NCBI RefSeq assembly: GCF_043290135.1
Contig: NC_134700.1
Span: forward strand, 75,136,000-75,199,999
Direction: 5' to 3'
DNA length: 64,000 nt
Source of the DNA: Rhipicephalus microplus
Taxonomy: Eukaryota; Arthropoda; Arachnida; Ixodida; Ixodidae
The first letter of the stretch is position 1, and each line of letters begins with the position of its first letter. The notes beneath the pieces are model-generated. The model made no database searches, was not told the DNA's origin, and saw only the letters and a program-made list of their open reading frames with translations. A program made the translations under genes and the position numbers. Below, in pieces: positions 63,855-64,000 of the stretch.

Positions 63855-64000
63855 AACAAAAAGGAAGAGACAGGGAGGTTAACCTAGAAGAAATGGTTTG
63901 CTACCCTGTACAGGGGTGGGAAAAAGGGTAGAAAAGAAGATGGAGAAAGAGACATATAAAATAAATTAGAATAAAAATTCACATGCGCACATATTCAGGG
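63800..64000. repeat. GA-rich dispersed repeat with (GA)n
   Basis: (GA)n at 63812-63850 followed by GGGAGGTTAACCTAGAAG and GGTTTGCTACCCTGTACAGG. This is the reverse complement in type of the CT-rich block at 5000-5200. The window ends within it. Confidence 0.55.

Overview
This is eukaryotic DNA, and I read it as intergenic or intronic sequence from an arthropod, most probably a hard tick (Ixodidae). The window is packed with Ty3/gypsy elements, several non-LTR (LINE) lineages, Penelope-like elements (PLEs), tRNA-derived SINEs and dispersed repeats of types I associate with tick genomes. There is no operon-like packing, rRNA, functional tRNA gene or CRISPR array. Almost every recognisable protein belongs to a mobile element. 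The organism call rests on recognising repeat families, not on a database search.

Region by region. 290-3973: a Ty3/gypsy copy (Gypsy-1) whose LTRs, primer-binding site and integrase C-terminus point to the + strand, while the gag-pol between them is inverted. 4116-7825: a decayed minus-strand LINE (LINE-A). About 8620-9176: a PLE relic. 9179-25692: three minus-strand Ty3/gypsy elements (Gypsy-2, -3, -4) placed one after another inside (TA)n microsatellite. Gypsy-2 is old and broken. Gypsy-3 has identical LTRs and intact gag and pol. Gypsy-4 has open frames but two zinc-ligand lesions. 25.7-30.5 kb: a SINE, an isolated LINE ORF1, two copies of a dispersed repeat, and an inverted-repeat (MITE-like) element carrying a LINE fragment. 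30.5-31.7 kb and 44.2-45.5 kb: two diverged, oppositely oriented copies of a repeat I cannot name (family X). 31874-32070: a possible first exon of a secreted host protein. 32.3-44.15 kb: a nest in which an old LINE (LINE-B) was interrupted by an intact CR1/L2-like LINE, with a 2A-like peptide in ORF1 and 300-bp tandem monomers at its 5' end, and by a second LINE (LINE-C) that itself carries a tiny PLE-like insertion with a perfect 57-bp palindrome. 46.5-50 kb: minus-strand LINE-E. 50.1-50.4 kb: a CpG-rich, promoter-like patch with duplicated CRE sites. 50.4-55.9 kb: the largest stretch with little recognisable content. 55.95-61.25 kb: a very young composite PLE insertion (one inverted partial, one direct partial and one full copy) bounded by a target-site duplication in an old gypsy relic (61.27-63.4 kb). 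63.4-64 kb: a compound (TAAC)n satellite and a GA-rich dispersed repeat.

How the parts work. The gypsy elements make Gag, then Gag-Pol apparently by a -1 slip just before the gag stop, and seem to prime reverse transcription from tRNA-Ala. The LINEs encode an RNA-binding ORF1 and an endonuclease/reverse transcriptase ORF2. The PLE encodes a reverse transcriptase fused to a GIY-YIG endonuclease. The elements most likely to be recent or competent are Gypsy-3, the 2A-type LINE and the PLE composite.
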